The notes under the pieces: model-generated
What the model was told of the DNA's origin: nothing
The model's input: only the letters and a program-made list of their open reading frames with translations
Databases searched by the model: none
Translations under genes and position numbers: made by a program
Shown here: one piece after another, positions 32,735 through 40,704 of the stretch
How positions within the stretch are numbered: position 1 is the stretch's first letter
Layout: every line of letters starts with the position of its first letter
From: Clostridiaceae bacterium
Lineage (GTDB): Bacteria; Bacillota; Clostridia; Oscillospirales; Butyricicoccaceae
DNA: 64,000 nucleotides
Reading direction: 5' to 3'
Assembly (NCBI GenBank): GCA_009911355.1
Contig: QXXE01000015.1
Coordinates: forward strand, 1-64,000

Positions 32735-33829
32735 TAACCGATACCGGAAGTCAACAATATCGGATTCCTTGAAGCCGTACTCGCGCAGCGGCTTGAGCGG
32801 CAGGATCTTCTCTTCGAGCTCGGCAAGCTTTTTGAGCGCTTCGGAAGCGTCGCAGCCCAGGATGCGGCCGACAAGCGCCTTGAACTTCGCGAGCTCGCCG
32901 TCGGGCTTGATCTCGTCGTAGATCTCAAGGATCTTGCCGAACAGCGCATAATTGGACTCGCCGTGCGGTACATGGTAGGTGCCGCCAAGCGGGAAGGACA
33001 TGCCGTGTACGGTCGCGCAGCCAGCCTTCAGGAAAGCGATGCCCGCGTACAGCGAAGCGGTAACAAACTCCTCAAGGTAATCCAGACGGGCGTCCGCGCC
33101 GTTCTCGCCGATGCGGCGGAAGCCTTCGAGGATGAGCTCCATAGCCTTGACCGAGTACATCTCAGAGGTCATGGTCTTACGCGACGGGGAGAGGTAGGAC
33201 TCGGTCGCGTGGATGAGCGCGTCGATCGCGGAAGCCGCGAAGGGCTTCATCGGCAGCGTCTTGAGCAGGTCGGGGATCAGGCAGACCTTGTTCGGGATGA
33301 TGTCGTCGGAAACCAGGCCAAGCTTGGTCTCGCCGCCGGTGAGCACGCCGTTCTTCTCGTCCTTGACGATCGCAACCGAGATGTTGGTCACCTCGGAGCC
33401 GGTGCCGCAGGTCGTCGGGATGGCAATGACTTCCTTCTCATGTACAACAGGCTCGCGCTTGAAGTACAGCTCATGTACGGACGAGGGGCGCTTGCAGCCG
33501 AGCAGCTTGCACAGGTCCATAATCGCGCCGCCGCCGATCGCGATGACGCGGTCGTAGGTCTCATAAGGGATCTGCTCGTACATGGTTTCGATCATGGCCT
33601 CGGACGGCTCGCCTACGCCGAACTTCTCCTGGAATACATAGGAGCAGGGGAGGTTGAACTGTTCCATGAAGGGCTTGTAAATAAACTCGTTGGTCAGCAC
33701 TACGTCGCGCTCGCCGAGAGCGAACTCCTGCGCGAACTCCCCAAAATTCGCGAACTTATAGATGGTGGGGGCGATGATGATCTCCCTCTTGTCCTTCATC
33801 AGGGAAGCGCTGAAAGAATCCATAGCCAT
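32714..33829 (-). CDS. abfH: 4-Hydroxybutyrate dehydrogenase, C-terminus altered by a frameshift
   Basis: A group III iron-type alcohol dehydrogenase that interconverts succinate semialdehyde and 4-hydroxybutyrate with NADH. The N-terminus reads APTIYKFANFGEFAQEF; the cofactor loop is AIGGGAIMDLCK; PTTCGTGSEVTN follows; metal ligands lie in SAIDALIHATESYLS, ATVHGMSFPLGG and HVPHGE. The open frame ends in an aberrant RYRLWRTSSA tail. The true last 28 or so residues are intact one frame over (32649-32734), so one base is missing near 32741-32746. All catalytic motifs come before the break. The start at 33829 has GGAG 9 nt upstream; an ATG at 33844 has none. Confidence 0.9.
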   Translation of the reverse strand: MAMDSFSASLMKDKREIIIAPTIYKFANFGEFAQEFALGERDVVLTNEFIYKPFMEQFNLPCSYVFQEKFGVGEPSEAMIETMYEQIPYETYDRVIAIGGGAIMDLCKLLGCKRPSSVHELYFKREPVVHEKEVIAIPTTCGTGSEVTNISVAIVKDEKNGVLTGGETKLGLVSDDIIPNKVCLIPDLLKTLPMKPFAASAIDALIHATESYLSPSRKTMTSEMYSVKAMELILEGFRRIGENGADARLDYLEEFVTASLYAGIAFLKAGCATVHGMSFPLGGTYHVPHGESNYALFGKILEIYDEIKPDGELAKFKALVGRILGCDASEALKKLAELEEKILPLKPLREYGFKESDIVDFRYRLWRTSSA

Positions 33830-33922
33830 AATGAACATCTCCATTTCTAAATTTTGTTGTGTTATAAAAGCCGGAACGGCATTTTACACGATTTCCGGAA
33901 GGGCGGCTGGCCTTCCCTTCTT

Positions 33923-33951
33923 ATTGTAACAAGAAATCTGTAAAAGTGCAA
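33923..33951 (-). promoter_or_regulatory. Promoter of the 4-hydroxybutyrate cluster
   Basis: On the minus strand TTGCAC (33946-33951), a 17-nt spacer and TACAAT (33923-33928) lie 94 nt upstream of the first gene. A GGAAGGCCAGCC...-type inverted repeat (33894-33917) lies in the leader. Confidence 0.7.
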
Positions 33952-33959
33952 CTAAAATA

Positions 33960-34310
33960 ATCAACAAATAACCAAAATATATTCACAGCACCTTGCCGAA
34001 ACGGCAAAGGCAGCATTGCACATACCGAAGCCCGTGTATGTCATTATTCTATCGTACTTTCTCGGTTTTGTAAACTCCAATTTGGATAATTTGACGAAAG
34101 AAGTTTGGCAAAGCAGGAACAAGCCGTGGGAATGGGCGGGGATTGGCAGGATATGGGAGCCTTGGCGTGAAATGGCGGGCAGCTGCGCATGGCGGCGGGA
34201 GGCCCTGCGTGGGCCCTCGCCGGGGCTTTGGTGGCCCGCCCGTTTTGCCATTGCAGGCAACCAATGGCAAAATATCAATCCCGGCAGCAGCGGCAAAAGC
34301 GGCCGGACCG
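33960..34310. other. Structured intergenic region, no gene recognised
   Basis: The stretch between divergent units holds AATGGCGGGC (34171-34180) facing GCCCGCCCGTTTTGCCATT (34233-34251), able to close a hairpin of about 80 nt around a GC-rich core, then TGCCATTG...CAATGGCA. No open frame has a ribosome site. It could be a non-coding RNA or degraded repeat; no known RNA family was recognised. Confidence 0.35.
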
Positions 34311-34311
34311 G

Positions 34312-34340
34312 TTGACTTTGCACGCGGCGTCTGGTTTAAT
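34312..34340 (+). promoter_or_regulatory. Promoter of the cupin gene
   Basis: TTGACT (34312-34317), a 17-nt spacer and TTTAAT (34335-34340), 95 nt before the cupin start. Confidence 0.6.
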
Positions 34341-34434
34341 GAAGATAAGTGGGGCTGGGAAGCCCCCGCCGGAAGCCCGGCGCACGAGGGGCCGGGGCAA
34401 ATCCAATCGATATAAAATAAGGAGGAAACGGAAG

Positions 34435-34758
34435 ATGTTCGTACTGGACAGCGAAGTAACGGGCGAGGTGCTGGAAAACGGCGTGGTACGCAAGGTAAAG
34501 GGGTATCTGGACGACCTGATGCTCGTGGAGCTGCACTGGAAGGCCGGGCAGGAGGGCGCCTTGCACACCCATCCCCACCGCCAATGCACCTACGTCCTGA
34601 GCGGGGCGTTCGAGTCCAATGTGGAGGGCGCAAAGCAGGTGCTCCGCGCGGGCGACTGCGTCTATACGGCGGGTGGCCAGCCGCACGGGCTGCTCGCGCT
34701 CGAGGACGGGGCCATCCTCGACGTCTTTACCCCTGTGCGCGAGGATTTTCTGAAATAA
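34435..34758 (+). CDS. Cupin-domain protein
   Basis: A 107-aa single-domain beta-barrel protein. The metal-site motif reads GQEGALHTHPHRQCTYVLSG, with two His and a Gln/Glu-type ligand, and the second half has GDCVYTAGGQPHG with the third His. This is the pattern of small cupins that act as isomerases, sugar-binding domains or sensors; substrate is not predictable. AAGGAGG gives a clear start at 34435. It stands alone under its own promoter. Confidence 0.85.
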   Translation: MFVLDSEVTGEVLENGVVRKVKGYLDDLMLVELHWKAGQEGALHTHPHRQCTYVLSGAFESNVEGAKQVLRAGDCVYTAGGQPHGLLALEDGAILDVFTPVREDFLK

Positions 34759-34792
34759 CCGCTTTGAAATTTGAGAAATTTTAAAAAAGGAG

Positions 34793-34821
34793 TTTACAAA
34801 TCGCCGGAAATGCGTTATGCT
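34793..34821 (+). promoter_or_regulatory. Promoter of the DUF1292 gene
   Basis: TTTACA (34793-34798), a 17-nt spacer and TATGCT (34816-34821), 57 nt before the start codon. Confidence 0.65.
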
Positions 34822-34878
34822 TATTATAAGTTAAAGACCCGCCGGCGCGCCGGTCAAATGTATGAATGGAGGAGCATA

Positions 34879-35214
34879 ATGAGCTCGGATTACGGCAATA
34901 ATTATATTGTGCTGACCGATCAGGACGGCAATGAAAAGGAATTTGAACACATTGACACCGTAGATATGGATGGCGAGACCTACATGGCGTTTATCCCGGC
35001 CGACCTCAAAGTCGACGAGGAAGCCGAGGTCGTAATCCTCAAAATTGCCGAGGAAGACGGCGACGAGATTCTGATTTCGGTGGATGACGACGAGGAGGCT
35101 GACCGTGCGTTTGACTTGATTATGCAGCGCGTGGAAGATCTTTATGACGAAGCCCCCCAAGAGTCTCCGGAGGATACGCCGGAGGACACGCCAAAGGATA
35201 CGCCGAAGGGCTGA
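34879..35214 (+). CDS. DUF1292 family protein
   Basis: A 111-aa very acidic protein with the DUF1292 pattern: YIVLTDQDGNEKEFEHIDTVDMDGETYMAF, then ADEEAEVVILKI-like residues and DGDEILISVDDDEE. The C-terminus adds a short repeat of EDTPEDTPKDTPKG that is not part of the domain. The family is common in Firmicutes near DNA-repair and tRNA-modification genes, and its role is unknown. GGAGGAG supports the start at 34879. Confidence 0.85.
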   Translation: MSSDYGNNYIVLTDQDGNEKEFEHIDTVDMDGETYMAFIPADLKVDEEAEVVILKIAEEDGDEILISVDDDEEADRAFDLIMQRVEDLYDEAPQESPEDTPEDTPKDTPKG

Positions 35215-35483
35215 CGGGCCTGCCTGTGGTTTCCGTATCTCCCCCTGCACTGTTCGACAGTCTCCATTTTTTAACCCACATTTCTTGAACGGGATCCCGA
35301 AAACCTTCGCACGACAAGCGCAGGCCTCCCGCCCTCAAAAGCGGAAGTTGGAAGCGCAGCGGCGTGCGATAGGGAACCCACCTGCCAATCGTGCAGGTTA
35401 CTAATCTGGGGGCATCGGCAGCTGCGGGGTTTTTCAGCCAATCAGCCGTGTCCGCCTCCCCCCTTTCAGCGGACACGGGGATA

Positions 35484-35513
35484 GGGCCGCGCCATGCTTG
35501 CATGGCGCGGCCC
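35484..35513 (+). terminator. Strong GC hairpin, probable terminator of the DUF1292 unit
   Basis: A 13-bp perfect stem, GGGCCGCGCCATG/CATGGCGCGGCCC with a CTTG loop, and only a weak T-rich tail. It lies 270 nt past the DUF1292 stop. The stretch before it shows no gene. Confidence 0.55.
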
Positions 35514-35577
35514 TTCATAATCCCCAGCTTTTTAGAAATCCCAGAAAATTCTTGTAAAAAGTACATAAAAAGTTCTT

Positions 35578-35606
35578 GCATATTTCTTTTTGATGTGCTA
35601 TATTAT
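35578..35606 (+). promoter_or_regulatory. Promoter of the 31-aa gene
   Basis: TTGCAT (35577-35582) is followed after about 18 nt by TATATT (35601-35606) within a very AT-rich stretch. It lies 45 nt before the start codon of the small gene. Confidence 0.6.
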
Positions 35607-35650
35607 ATAAATAACAGGGCAATGCCCATTTCCCGAAAGGAGGCAAGAGT

Positions 35651-35746
35651 ATGATTCGGAGATCACTCCGACCGCAGCTGCCTGACAGGCCAGACCTCGA
35701 TGATCTGATTTTCTCAGATGAACCGGTCCGCCAGTCGGCAAAATGA
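35651..35746 (+). CDS. Predicted 31-aa small protein
   Basis: A short frame opens at ATG 35651 behind GAAAGGAGG at ideal spacing and ends at TGA 35746. The product is highly charged: an Arg-rich start (MIRRSLRPQLPDRPD) and an acidic middle (LDDLIFSDEPVRQ). It has its own promoter and is followed 50 nt later by a terminator, giving a transcript of about 200 nt. No family is known to me. A regulatory RNA with an incidental frame is the alternative, but the ribosome site argues for translation. Confidence 0.6.
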   Translation: MIRRSLRPQLPDRPDLDDLIFSDEPVRQSAK

Positions 35747-35798
35747 AATAACGCGGTCTGAAAAACAATTGGGGTATGGCAGGCCGTGGGGCAGAGGC

Positions 35799-35820
35799 GC
35801 CACGCTTTGCGTGGTTTTTT
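35799..35820 (+). terminator. Terminator of the 31-aa gene
   Basis: A 6-bp stem, CCACGC/GCGTGG with a TTT loop, is followed by seven T. Confidence 0.85.
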
Positions 35821-35930
35821 TGAGCCCTTTTCGCGTCGCCGTCCCGGACCGTCTTTTTCGATAGATCAGCGGAAGATGCGTTGACCAAGCCGGAGTTGTC
35901 CAGAAAGCGAGAAAGAGACGAGGATTCTAT

Positions 35931-35960
35931 ATGACAACGGATCAGCAAAACCGCAGATGA
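35931..35960 (+). other. Possible 8-aa leader peptide before a terminator
   Basis: ATG 35931 to TGA 35960 encodes MTTDQQNRR-type residues (eight or nine codons) behind GACGAGG. Its last codons overlap the left arm of the hairpin at 35955-35990. This is the geometry of an attenuator ahead of ppk, but no regulatory codon run is visible. Confidence 0.3.
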
Positions 35961-35992
35961 CCTGAAATTTTCGGGTCATCTGTGTTTTTTTA
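35955..35992 (+). terminator. Terminator or attenuator upstream of ppk
   Basis: The stem AGATGACC/GGGTCATCT with a 10-nt loop is followed by TGTGTTTTTTT. It ends 80 nt before the ppk start. Confidence 0.8.
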
Positions 35993-36071
35993 GGGCCTGT
36001 TCCCGATCCGGGCAACTGCCGGGCGGCGTTTGGCCGGATGCGGGACGGGGGCCGGAAAGGGGGCTGTACCG

Positions 36072-38144
36072 ATGAAACTGAAAGGCAAACACATGCGCGC
36101 CGCGAAAAAGAGGGCGAAACGCCTGCCGTTCGACCTGAGTTATACCCAGAGCCGGGAGCTTTCGTGGCTGCAATTTAACGCCCGCGTGCTGCACGAGGCT
36201 GCGGACAAGCACGTGCCGCTGTACGAACGGCTGCGGTTCGCTGCGATTTTCACCTCGAACCTGGACGAGTTCTACATGGTGCGGGCGGGAGCGCTGGACA
36301 GCCTGGCGCATGCGCCGGGGGACGCGCCGGACAGCAACTGCGGCTGGACGGCGGCGGAGCAGCTGGCGCGCATCCGGGAAGCGACCGGGGCGCTTTATGC
36401 GGCGCGGGACGACGTGATAGAGGAGATTGAGGGCAGGCTCGGGAAATACGGGGTTTCGAGGCTGCGCCCGCGTGACCTGGAGGGTGCGGAACGCGCGTGG
36501 CTTGACCGGTATTTTGAAGAGGAGGTGCGCCCGCGGCTTTCGGTGGCGCGCCCTGGGGAGCCCTTCCCGCATTTGGAAAACGGCGGGCTTGTGGTTGCGC
36601 TGTGGCTGGGCGAGCCGGACAGCGAGGAGCGGGCGCTCGGGCTGGTCACGCTGCGGGGGGACCTGCCGCCGCTTATCCGCCTGCCGGGCGAGGGCATGCG
36701 CTTCGTACTGGCCGGGCAGCTGGTGCGCGACTATGCGCCGGGGCTGTTCCCGGGGCTGGCTGTGTCCAGCAGGGCGGTCATCCGGGTGACGCGCAGCGCG
36801 GATATCGCCCCGGACGGCAGCGGCGATTACCGGGAGCGGGTGCGGCAATCGCTTGGGCAGCGCCAGCGGCTGGGCGCGGTGCGGCTGGAAATCCAGGGCA
36901 AGCTGAAAATGCCCGCGGTCAAAGCGCTGTGCGGGCTGCTGGGCCTGGAAAAGGGGCAGGTGTTCTGGTCGGACGCGCCGCTCTCGATGGGCTGGGTGGG
37001 GCAGCTGGAAGCGGAGCTTGCGGGGTTCCCGGAGCTGTTTTATCCGCCGTTTACGCCGCGCTGGCCGGGATCGGCCAGTGCCGGCCGCCCGGTGCTGGGG
37101 CAGGTGCTGGAAAGGGATCTCCTGCTGCATTACCCATATGAGAGCATGTCGCCCTTCCTGCGCTTGCTGGAGGAAGCAGCCTGCGATCCTGCTGTCACTG
37201 CGGTCAGCCTGACGGTTTACCGGGTTGCAAAGCGGTCGCGGCTGCTGGGGCTGCTGCTGGACGCGGCGGGGCGCGGCAAGCGGGTGACGGTCATTTTCGA
37301 GCTGCGTGCGCGCTTTGACGAGCAGAACAACCTGGAATGGGCAGCGCGGCTGGAAGCGGCGGGCTGCGTGGTGCGTTACGGCTCGGAAACATACAAATGC
37401 CATGCGAAAGTATGCCTGATCACCCGTGAAACGGCGGACGGCGTGCAGTACATTACGCAGGTTGGCACTGGCAACTACAATGAAAAGACGGCGGCTTTGT
37501 ACACCGATTTCAGCTTGATGACCGCCGATCAGGAGATCGGCGCGGATGCGGCGGCGCTCTTCCGTGACCTTGCGTCGGGCGGGGCCGGGGGCAGTTACCG
37601 GGTGCTGTTGGCAGCGCCCACGGGCATCCGCGCGGGGCTGCTCGCGTGCATTGAGGGCGAATGCGAAAAGGCGCGGGCGGGGCTGCCGTGCGGCATCACA
37701 GTCAAGTGCAATTCGCTGACCGACCGCGGCATGGCGGACGCGTTGCAGCGCGCGTCTGCGCAGGGTGTGCCGGTGCGCCTGCTGGTGCGCGGGATCTGCT
37801 GCCTTGTCCCCGGCGTGGAGGGGCTGACTGAAAATGTACAGATTTACAGCATTGTCGGGCGCTTTTTGGAGCATGCGCGGGCATATGCCTTTGGGGCGGG
37901 GATGGAGACGGTGTATATTGGTTCGTGCGACTTGATGACGCGCAATCTTGACCGGCGCACCGAGGTGCTTTGCCCGGTGCGGGACGCAGCGCTTGCGGAG
38001 CGGGTGCGGGGTATCTTGCGGGCGCAGCTTGCGGACACGGCCAAGCGGCACATGCTGCACAGGAAAAAGGGCTATCTCCCTGTGCGTCCGGAGGAGGGCG
38101 AAGCGCCTTTTAACGCGCAGGCTTGGTTTATGGACGGGAATTAA
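36072..38144 (+). CDS. ppk1: Polyphosphate kinase 1
   Basis: A 690-aa enzyme that polymerises ATP gamma-phosphate into inorganic polyphosphate at the membrane. The N-terminal domain carries RELSWLQFNARVLHEA and FTSNLDEFYMVR. The catalytic half has YPYESMSPFLRLLEEAA, VYRVAKRSRLLG, FELRARFDEQNNLEWAARLE, and KCHAKVCLI with the autophosphorylated His. The second phosphohistidine-region His is in VGRFLEHARAYAFG. The ATG at 36072 has AAAGGGGG. A bidirectional terminator follows. Confidence 0.94.
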   Translation: MKLKGKHMRAAKKRAKRLPFDLSYTQSRELSWLQFNARVLHEAADKHVPLYERLRFAAIFTSNLDEFYMVRAGALDSLAHAPGDAPDSNCGWTAAEQLARIREATGALYAARDDVIEEIEGRLGKYGVSRLRPRDLEGAERAWLDRYFEEEVRPRLSVARPGEPFPHLENGGLVVALWLGEPDSEERALGLVTLRGDLPPLIRLPGEGMRFVLAGQLVRDYAPGLFPGLAVSSRAVIRVTRSADIAPDGSGDYRERVRQSLGQRQRLGAVRLEIQGKLKMPAVKALCGLLGLEKGQVFWSDAPLSMGWVGQLEAELAGFPELFYPPFTPRWPGSASAGRPVLGQVLERDLLLHYPYESMSPFLRLLEEAACDPAVTAVSLTVYRVAKRSRLLGLLLDAAGRGKRVTVIFELRARFDEQNNLEWAARLEAAGCVVRYGSETYKCHAKVCLITRETADGVQYITQVGTGNYNEKTAALYTDFSLMTADQEIGADAAALFRDLASGGAGGSYRVLLAAPTGIRAGLLACIEGECEKARAGLPCGITVKCNSLTDRGMADALQRASAQGVPVRLLVRGICCLVPGVEGLTENVQIYSIVGRFLEHARAYAFGAGMETVYIGSCDLMTRNLDRRTEVLCPVRDAALAERVRGILRAQLADTAKRHMLHRKKGYLPVRPEEGEAPFNAQAWFMDGN

Positions 38145-38150
38145 GGGCAT

Positions 38151-38187
38151 AAAAAAACAGCGGTATCGCGCCAGATACCGCTGTTTT
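38151..38187. terminator. Bidirectional terminator between ppk1 and HPr
   Basis: The stem AAAACAGCGGTATC/GATACCGCTGTTTT has A and T runs on either side, so it works for both converging genes. Confidence 0.9.
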
Positions 38188-38207
38188 GCCCTCTGGGGGG
38201 GCAGATG

Positions 38208-38462
38208 TTATACGGCCTTGAAGGTTTCCTCGAGGGCTGCGATCGCGGCGTCCTCGTCTTCGCCGTCACAGGTGATGGTCAGGACGTCGCCGCACTTGAC
38301 CTTGAGGCCCATGATCGCGAAGATGCGCTTGAGGTCGGCGTCTTGGCCTTCTTTTGTCATTGTGGTTTTGCAGGCAAAGCCTTTTGCGGTTTTGTTGATC
38401 ACGCCGGCGGGGCGGGCGTGCAGGCCTTCCTTGTCGTGGATGGTAACGGTGATTGATTTCAT
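38208..38462 (-). CDS. ptsH: HPr-like phosphocarrier protein without the Ser46 site
   Basis: An 84-aa HPr fold. The phosphotransfer His is intact in EGLHARPAG (residue 15). The usual LKSIMGVMSLG segment reads LKRIFAIMGLK, so regulatory Ser46 is Arg and the later Ser is Gly. It could carry phosphate from enzyme I but should not be phosphorylated by HPr kinase, which resembles divergent HPr-like proteins outside sugar repression. AGGAGGT gives a firm start. No other pts gene is adjacent. A terminator is shared with ppk1. Confidence 0.88.
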   Translation of the reverse strand: MKSITVTIHDKEGLHARPAGVINKTAKGFACKTTMTKEGQDADLKRIFAIMGLKVKCGDVLTITCDGEDEDAAIAALEETFKAV

Positions 38463-38493
38463 AAGAATATACCTCCTGAAAATTACGCATACG

Positions 38494-38640
38494 CCTCCGC
38501 CAGGGGCTCTGCCCCTGGACCCCGGCCCTACGCGGGCAGCGCCAGGGGGCTCTGCCCCTGGACCCCGGCCCTACGCGGGCAGCGCCAAAGGGACTCGTCC
38601 CTTTGGAATCCCTTCCACCGCCTGCGGGCGGGACGGGGGA
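38494..38640 (+). repeat. Mosaic hairpin repeat, copy 10
   Basis: Two CCAGGGGCTCTGCCCCTGG-type modules are joined by CGGCCCTACGCGGGCAGCG linkers, then CCAAAGGGACTCGTCCCTTTGG (as two 8-bp arms), ending in CACCGCCTGCGGGCGGGACG. The rest of the gap to 38976 has no gene. Confidence 0.88.
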
Positions 38641-38976
38641 ACAATTTTGTTGTTCCGATTCCGGTCAGCATATTTGCATTTACTGGTTCCCGGTCAGGCA
38701 CGGGCTGGCCTAAGACCGTCGTCCGCGTACATTATATCATAAAGCGCGGCAAATAGGAAGTGTTATTTTGGTGATTTTGCTAATTTTACGATAAAGCGAT
38801 CTGAAAGGGTTCCAACCCGCCTGAATCGGCTGCAAGGCGCAAAAAGCCCGCCAAAACCCACGCGCAACCGCAAGTTTACATGGAAAAACCGAAACGCAAC
38901 ATGCGATTGGTGGAAAAAGACGGCATGGCGCGGTAAAATCGGAGCATCCCAAAAAACGAAGGAGGTCTTTCATCAA

Positions 38977-39891
38977 ATGAGCTTTGGGGAAAATTTACAG
39001 TATTACAGGAGCGAGGGCGGGCTGACGCAGGAGCAGCTTGCCGAGCGGCTTGAGGTTTCGCGGCAGTCGGTGTCCAAATGGGAATCGGATGCAAGCTTCC
39101 CGGAGATGGACAAGCTGCTGGTGATGTGCGACCTGTTCGGCTGCACGCTGGACACGCTGCTGCGCGGCAATGCGAAAGCGTCCCGGCAAGCCGACACAGC
39201 AGGCTACAACGCGCATATGAACCGGTTCGCCGCGATGATTACAGCAGGCGTGGTGCTGTGCGCCTGCGGCTTCCCGGCGGCTGCGCTGGTTGACGCGTTC
39301 CTCCGCGACGACCGTTGGAGCGGCATTGTTTTCCTGCTGCTGGCACTCTGCGCGGTGGTGCTGTTTATCATCGGCGGGCTCCAACACAGCAGCTTTTGCA
39401 GGGAAAACGCGCATATTGAGCCGTTTTATGACAAAAAAACACTGTTTGCATGGCGGCAGCGCTTCCCGGTGTTTATCGCGGTCGGCGTGGCGCTGTGCAT
39501 CGGCGGGGTGATCGTGATGATGCTGCTTGAGGGCGTTTCGTTCGGGGCCCTGACGCGCGGGCAGTGCGAGGGGCTTGTCACAGGCGCGGGGCTGCTGGTG
39601 ATCGCGGCGGGCGCGGGGCTGCTGACCTACGGCGGGATTCAGAACAGCAAATACCATGTCGAGGGCTACAACCGCGAGCGCATTGCAGAAAACGAACCGC
39701 GTAACCGGCGGCTCGGGCGCATCCATGGGGCAATTATGCTGGCGGCGGCCGGCGTGTTCCTGGTGTATTTCTACATTTGGAGGGTAAGCGACTGGATAGG
39801 GCACGGCCTGGGGTTCGGCGCGGTGCTGATTTTCGGCGTTGGCTGGCTGCTGTGCGGCATTGTAGACGCGCTGTTCAAAAAGGACAGCTGA
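38977..39891 (+). CDS. XRE regulator fused to a multi-helix membrane domain
   Basis: A 304-aa product. Residues 1-65 are an XRE helix-turn-helix (LTQEQLAERLEVSRQSVSKWESDASFPEMD). Five or six membrane helices follow in two similar halves (each with an XX-YGGIQNSK / GGLQHSSF-type end). Such proteins tether a DNA-binding domain to the membrane and are thought to sense envelope or membrane state; the signal is unknown. GAAGGAGG lies before the start. It stands alone and ends at a bidirectional hairpin. Confidence 0.82.
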   Translation: MSFGENLQYYRSEGGLTQEQLAERLEVSRQSVSKWESDASFPEMDKLLVMCDLFGCTLDTLLRGNAKASRQADTAGYNAHMNRFAAMITAGVVLCACGFPAAALVDAFLRDDRWSGIVFLLLALCAVVLFIIGGLQHSSFCRENAHIEPFYDKKTLFAWRQRFPVFIAVGVALCIGGVIVMMLLEGVSFGALTRGQCEGLVTGAGLLVIAAGAGLLTYGGIQNSKYHVEGYNRERIAENEPRNRRLGRIHGAIMLAAAGVFLVYFYIWRVSDWIGHGLGFGAVLIFGVGWLLCGIVDALFKKDS

Positions 39892-39901
39892 ACGGCAGCG
39901 C

Positions 39902-39937
39902 AAACGGGCGGCACAGCTTCGGCTGCACCGCCCGTTT
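39902..39937. terminator. Bidirectional terminator between the HTH-membrane gene and the YdeI-like gene
   Basis: The stem AAACGGGCGG/CCGCCCGTTT has an inner CAGC-TTCG-GCTG hairpin and lies between converging genes. Confidence 0.75.
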
Positions 39938-39952
39938 CCCTGCCTGGGTTGC

Positions 39953-40513
39953 CTACATCGGCCTGAGGTTCTGATCGAGCCGCCCCAGAAGCCAGCCCAG
40001 CCGCTTCGCCCTTCCGGCTTCGGTTTTTGCGTCCAGGTACGCCCGCGTATAGGTCTTTTTGACCGACAACGGCATAGCCGCAAAATTGCCGCACGCGGGC
40101 TCATGCCCTTCCAGCAGCGCGGCGAGCGCCGCAATCTGCTCTTCCGTGACCGCTGCGGGCTTGGGTGCATCCCACTGCCCATTTTTTTGCGCTTCCTCGA
40201 TTTTTGCCCTGCCAAAGCTGGTCATAAGGCCCCGCGCCTCCAACTTTTCGGCGAGGGCTTTGTTCTTCTCCGACCATTTGCTGTTTGCCCTGCGAGGCGC
40301 AAAATATTTTTTGTAGGTTTTGCTGTCAATACTTTTCATCTGCCCGTCGATCCACCCAAAGCACAGCGCTTCCTCCAGCGCCTCCCCTGCTTTGACGGTT
40401 TCCGGCCCGCCCGCCTTGCCAAACAGCAGCCATATGCCCCCGCTTGACTGGCAGTGGCCGGACAGCCATTCCCGGAAAGCCTCCCGGCTGGCAAATTCCA
40501 TCATTACTTCCAT
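39953..40513 (-). CDS. YdeI/OmpD-associated family protein
   Basis: A 186-aa soluble protein with the family markers EALCFGWIDGQMKSIDSKTYKKYFAPRRANSKWSEKNKALAEKL and a C-terminal KKTYTRAYLDAKTEAGRAKRL segment. YdeI-type proteins occur widely and have been tied to resistance to cationic peptides in Salmonella, but the biochemical activity is unknown. Several Met codons crowd the start; the ATG at 40513 has a G-rich ribosome site and is preferred to the downstream pair. Monocistronic. Confidence 0.85.
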   Translation of the reverse strand: MEVMMEFASREAFREWLSGHCQSSGGIWLLFGKAGGPETVKAGEALEEALCFGWIDGQMKSIDSKTYKKYFAPRRANSKWSEKNKALAEKLEARGLMTSFGRAKIEEAQKNGQWDAPKPAAVTEEQIAALAALLEGHEPACGNFAAMPLSVKKTYTRAYLDAKTEAGRAKRLGWLLGRLDQNLRPM

Positions 40514-40704
40514 TCTCCGCACCCCCGTTCCCTAAATAATTCACCCATTCATAAAACTCTCACCGTTTCACCCAGCAATCCCTTACCGCAATTTATCGCA
40601 CTGATTATAGCATAACATCATCTTTTTTTCAACTCATTTTGCCCAAAATCGTCGGAATCCCCTTCCCCAGCACCACTCCTGAACGGAGCTGCTGCGCACC
40701 CATT

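Noticed and set aside
32714-32760. Programmed ribosomal frameshift in 4-hydroxybutyrate dehydrogenase
   Set aside because: No slippery heptamer or downstream structure is evident at the break, so a mutation or read error is more likely.
35976-38150. Long open frame on the minus strand opposite ppk1
   Set aside because: It has no ribosome site, its product is Arg/Pro/His-rich without motifs, and it mirrors the high-GC codon pattern of ppk1, which has full family signatures.
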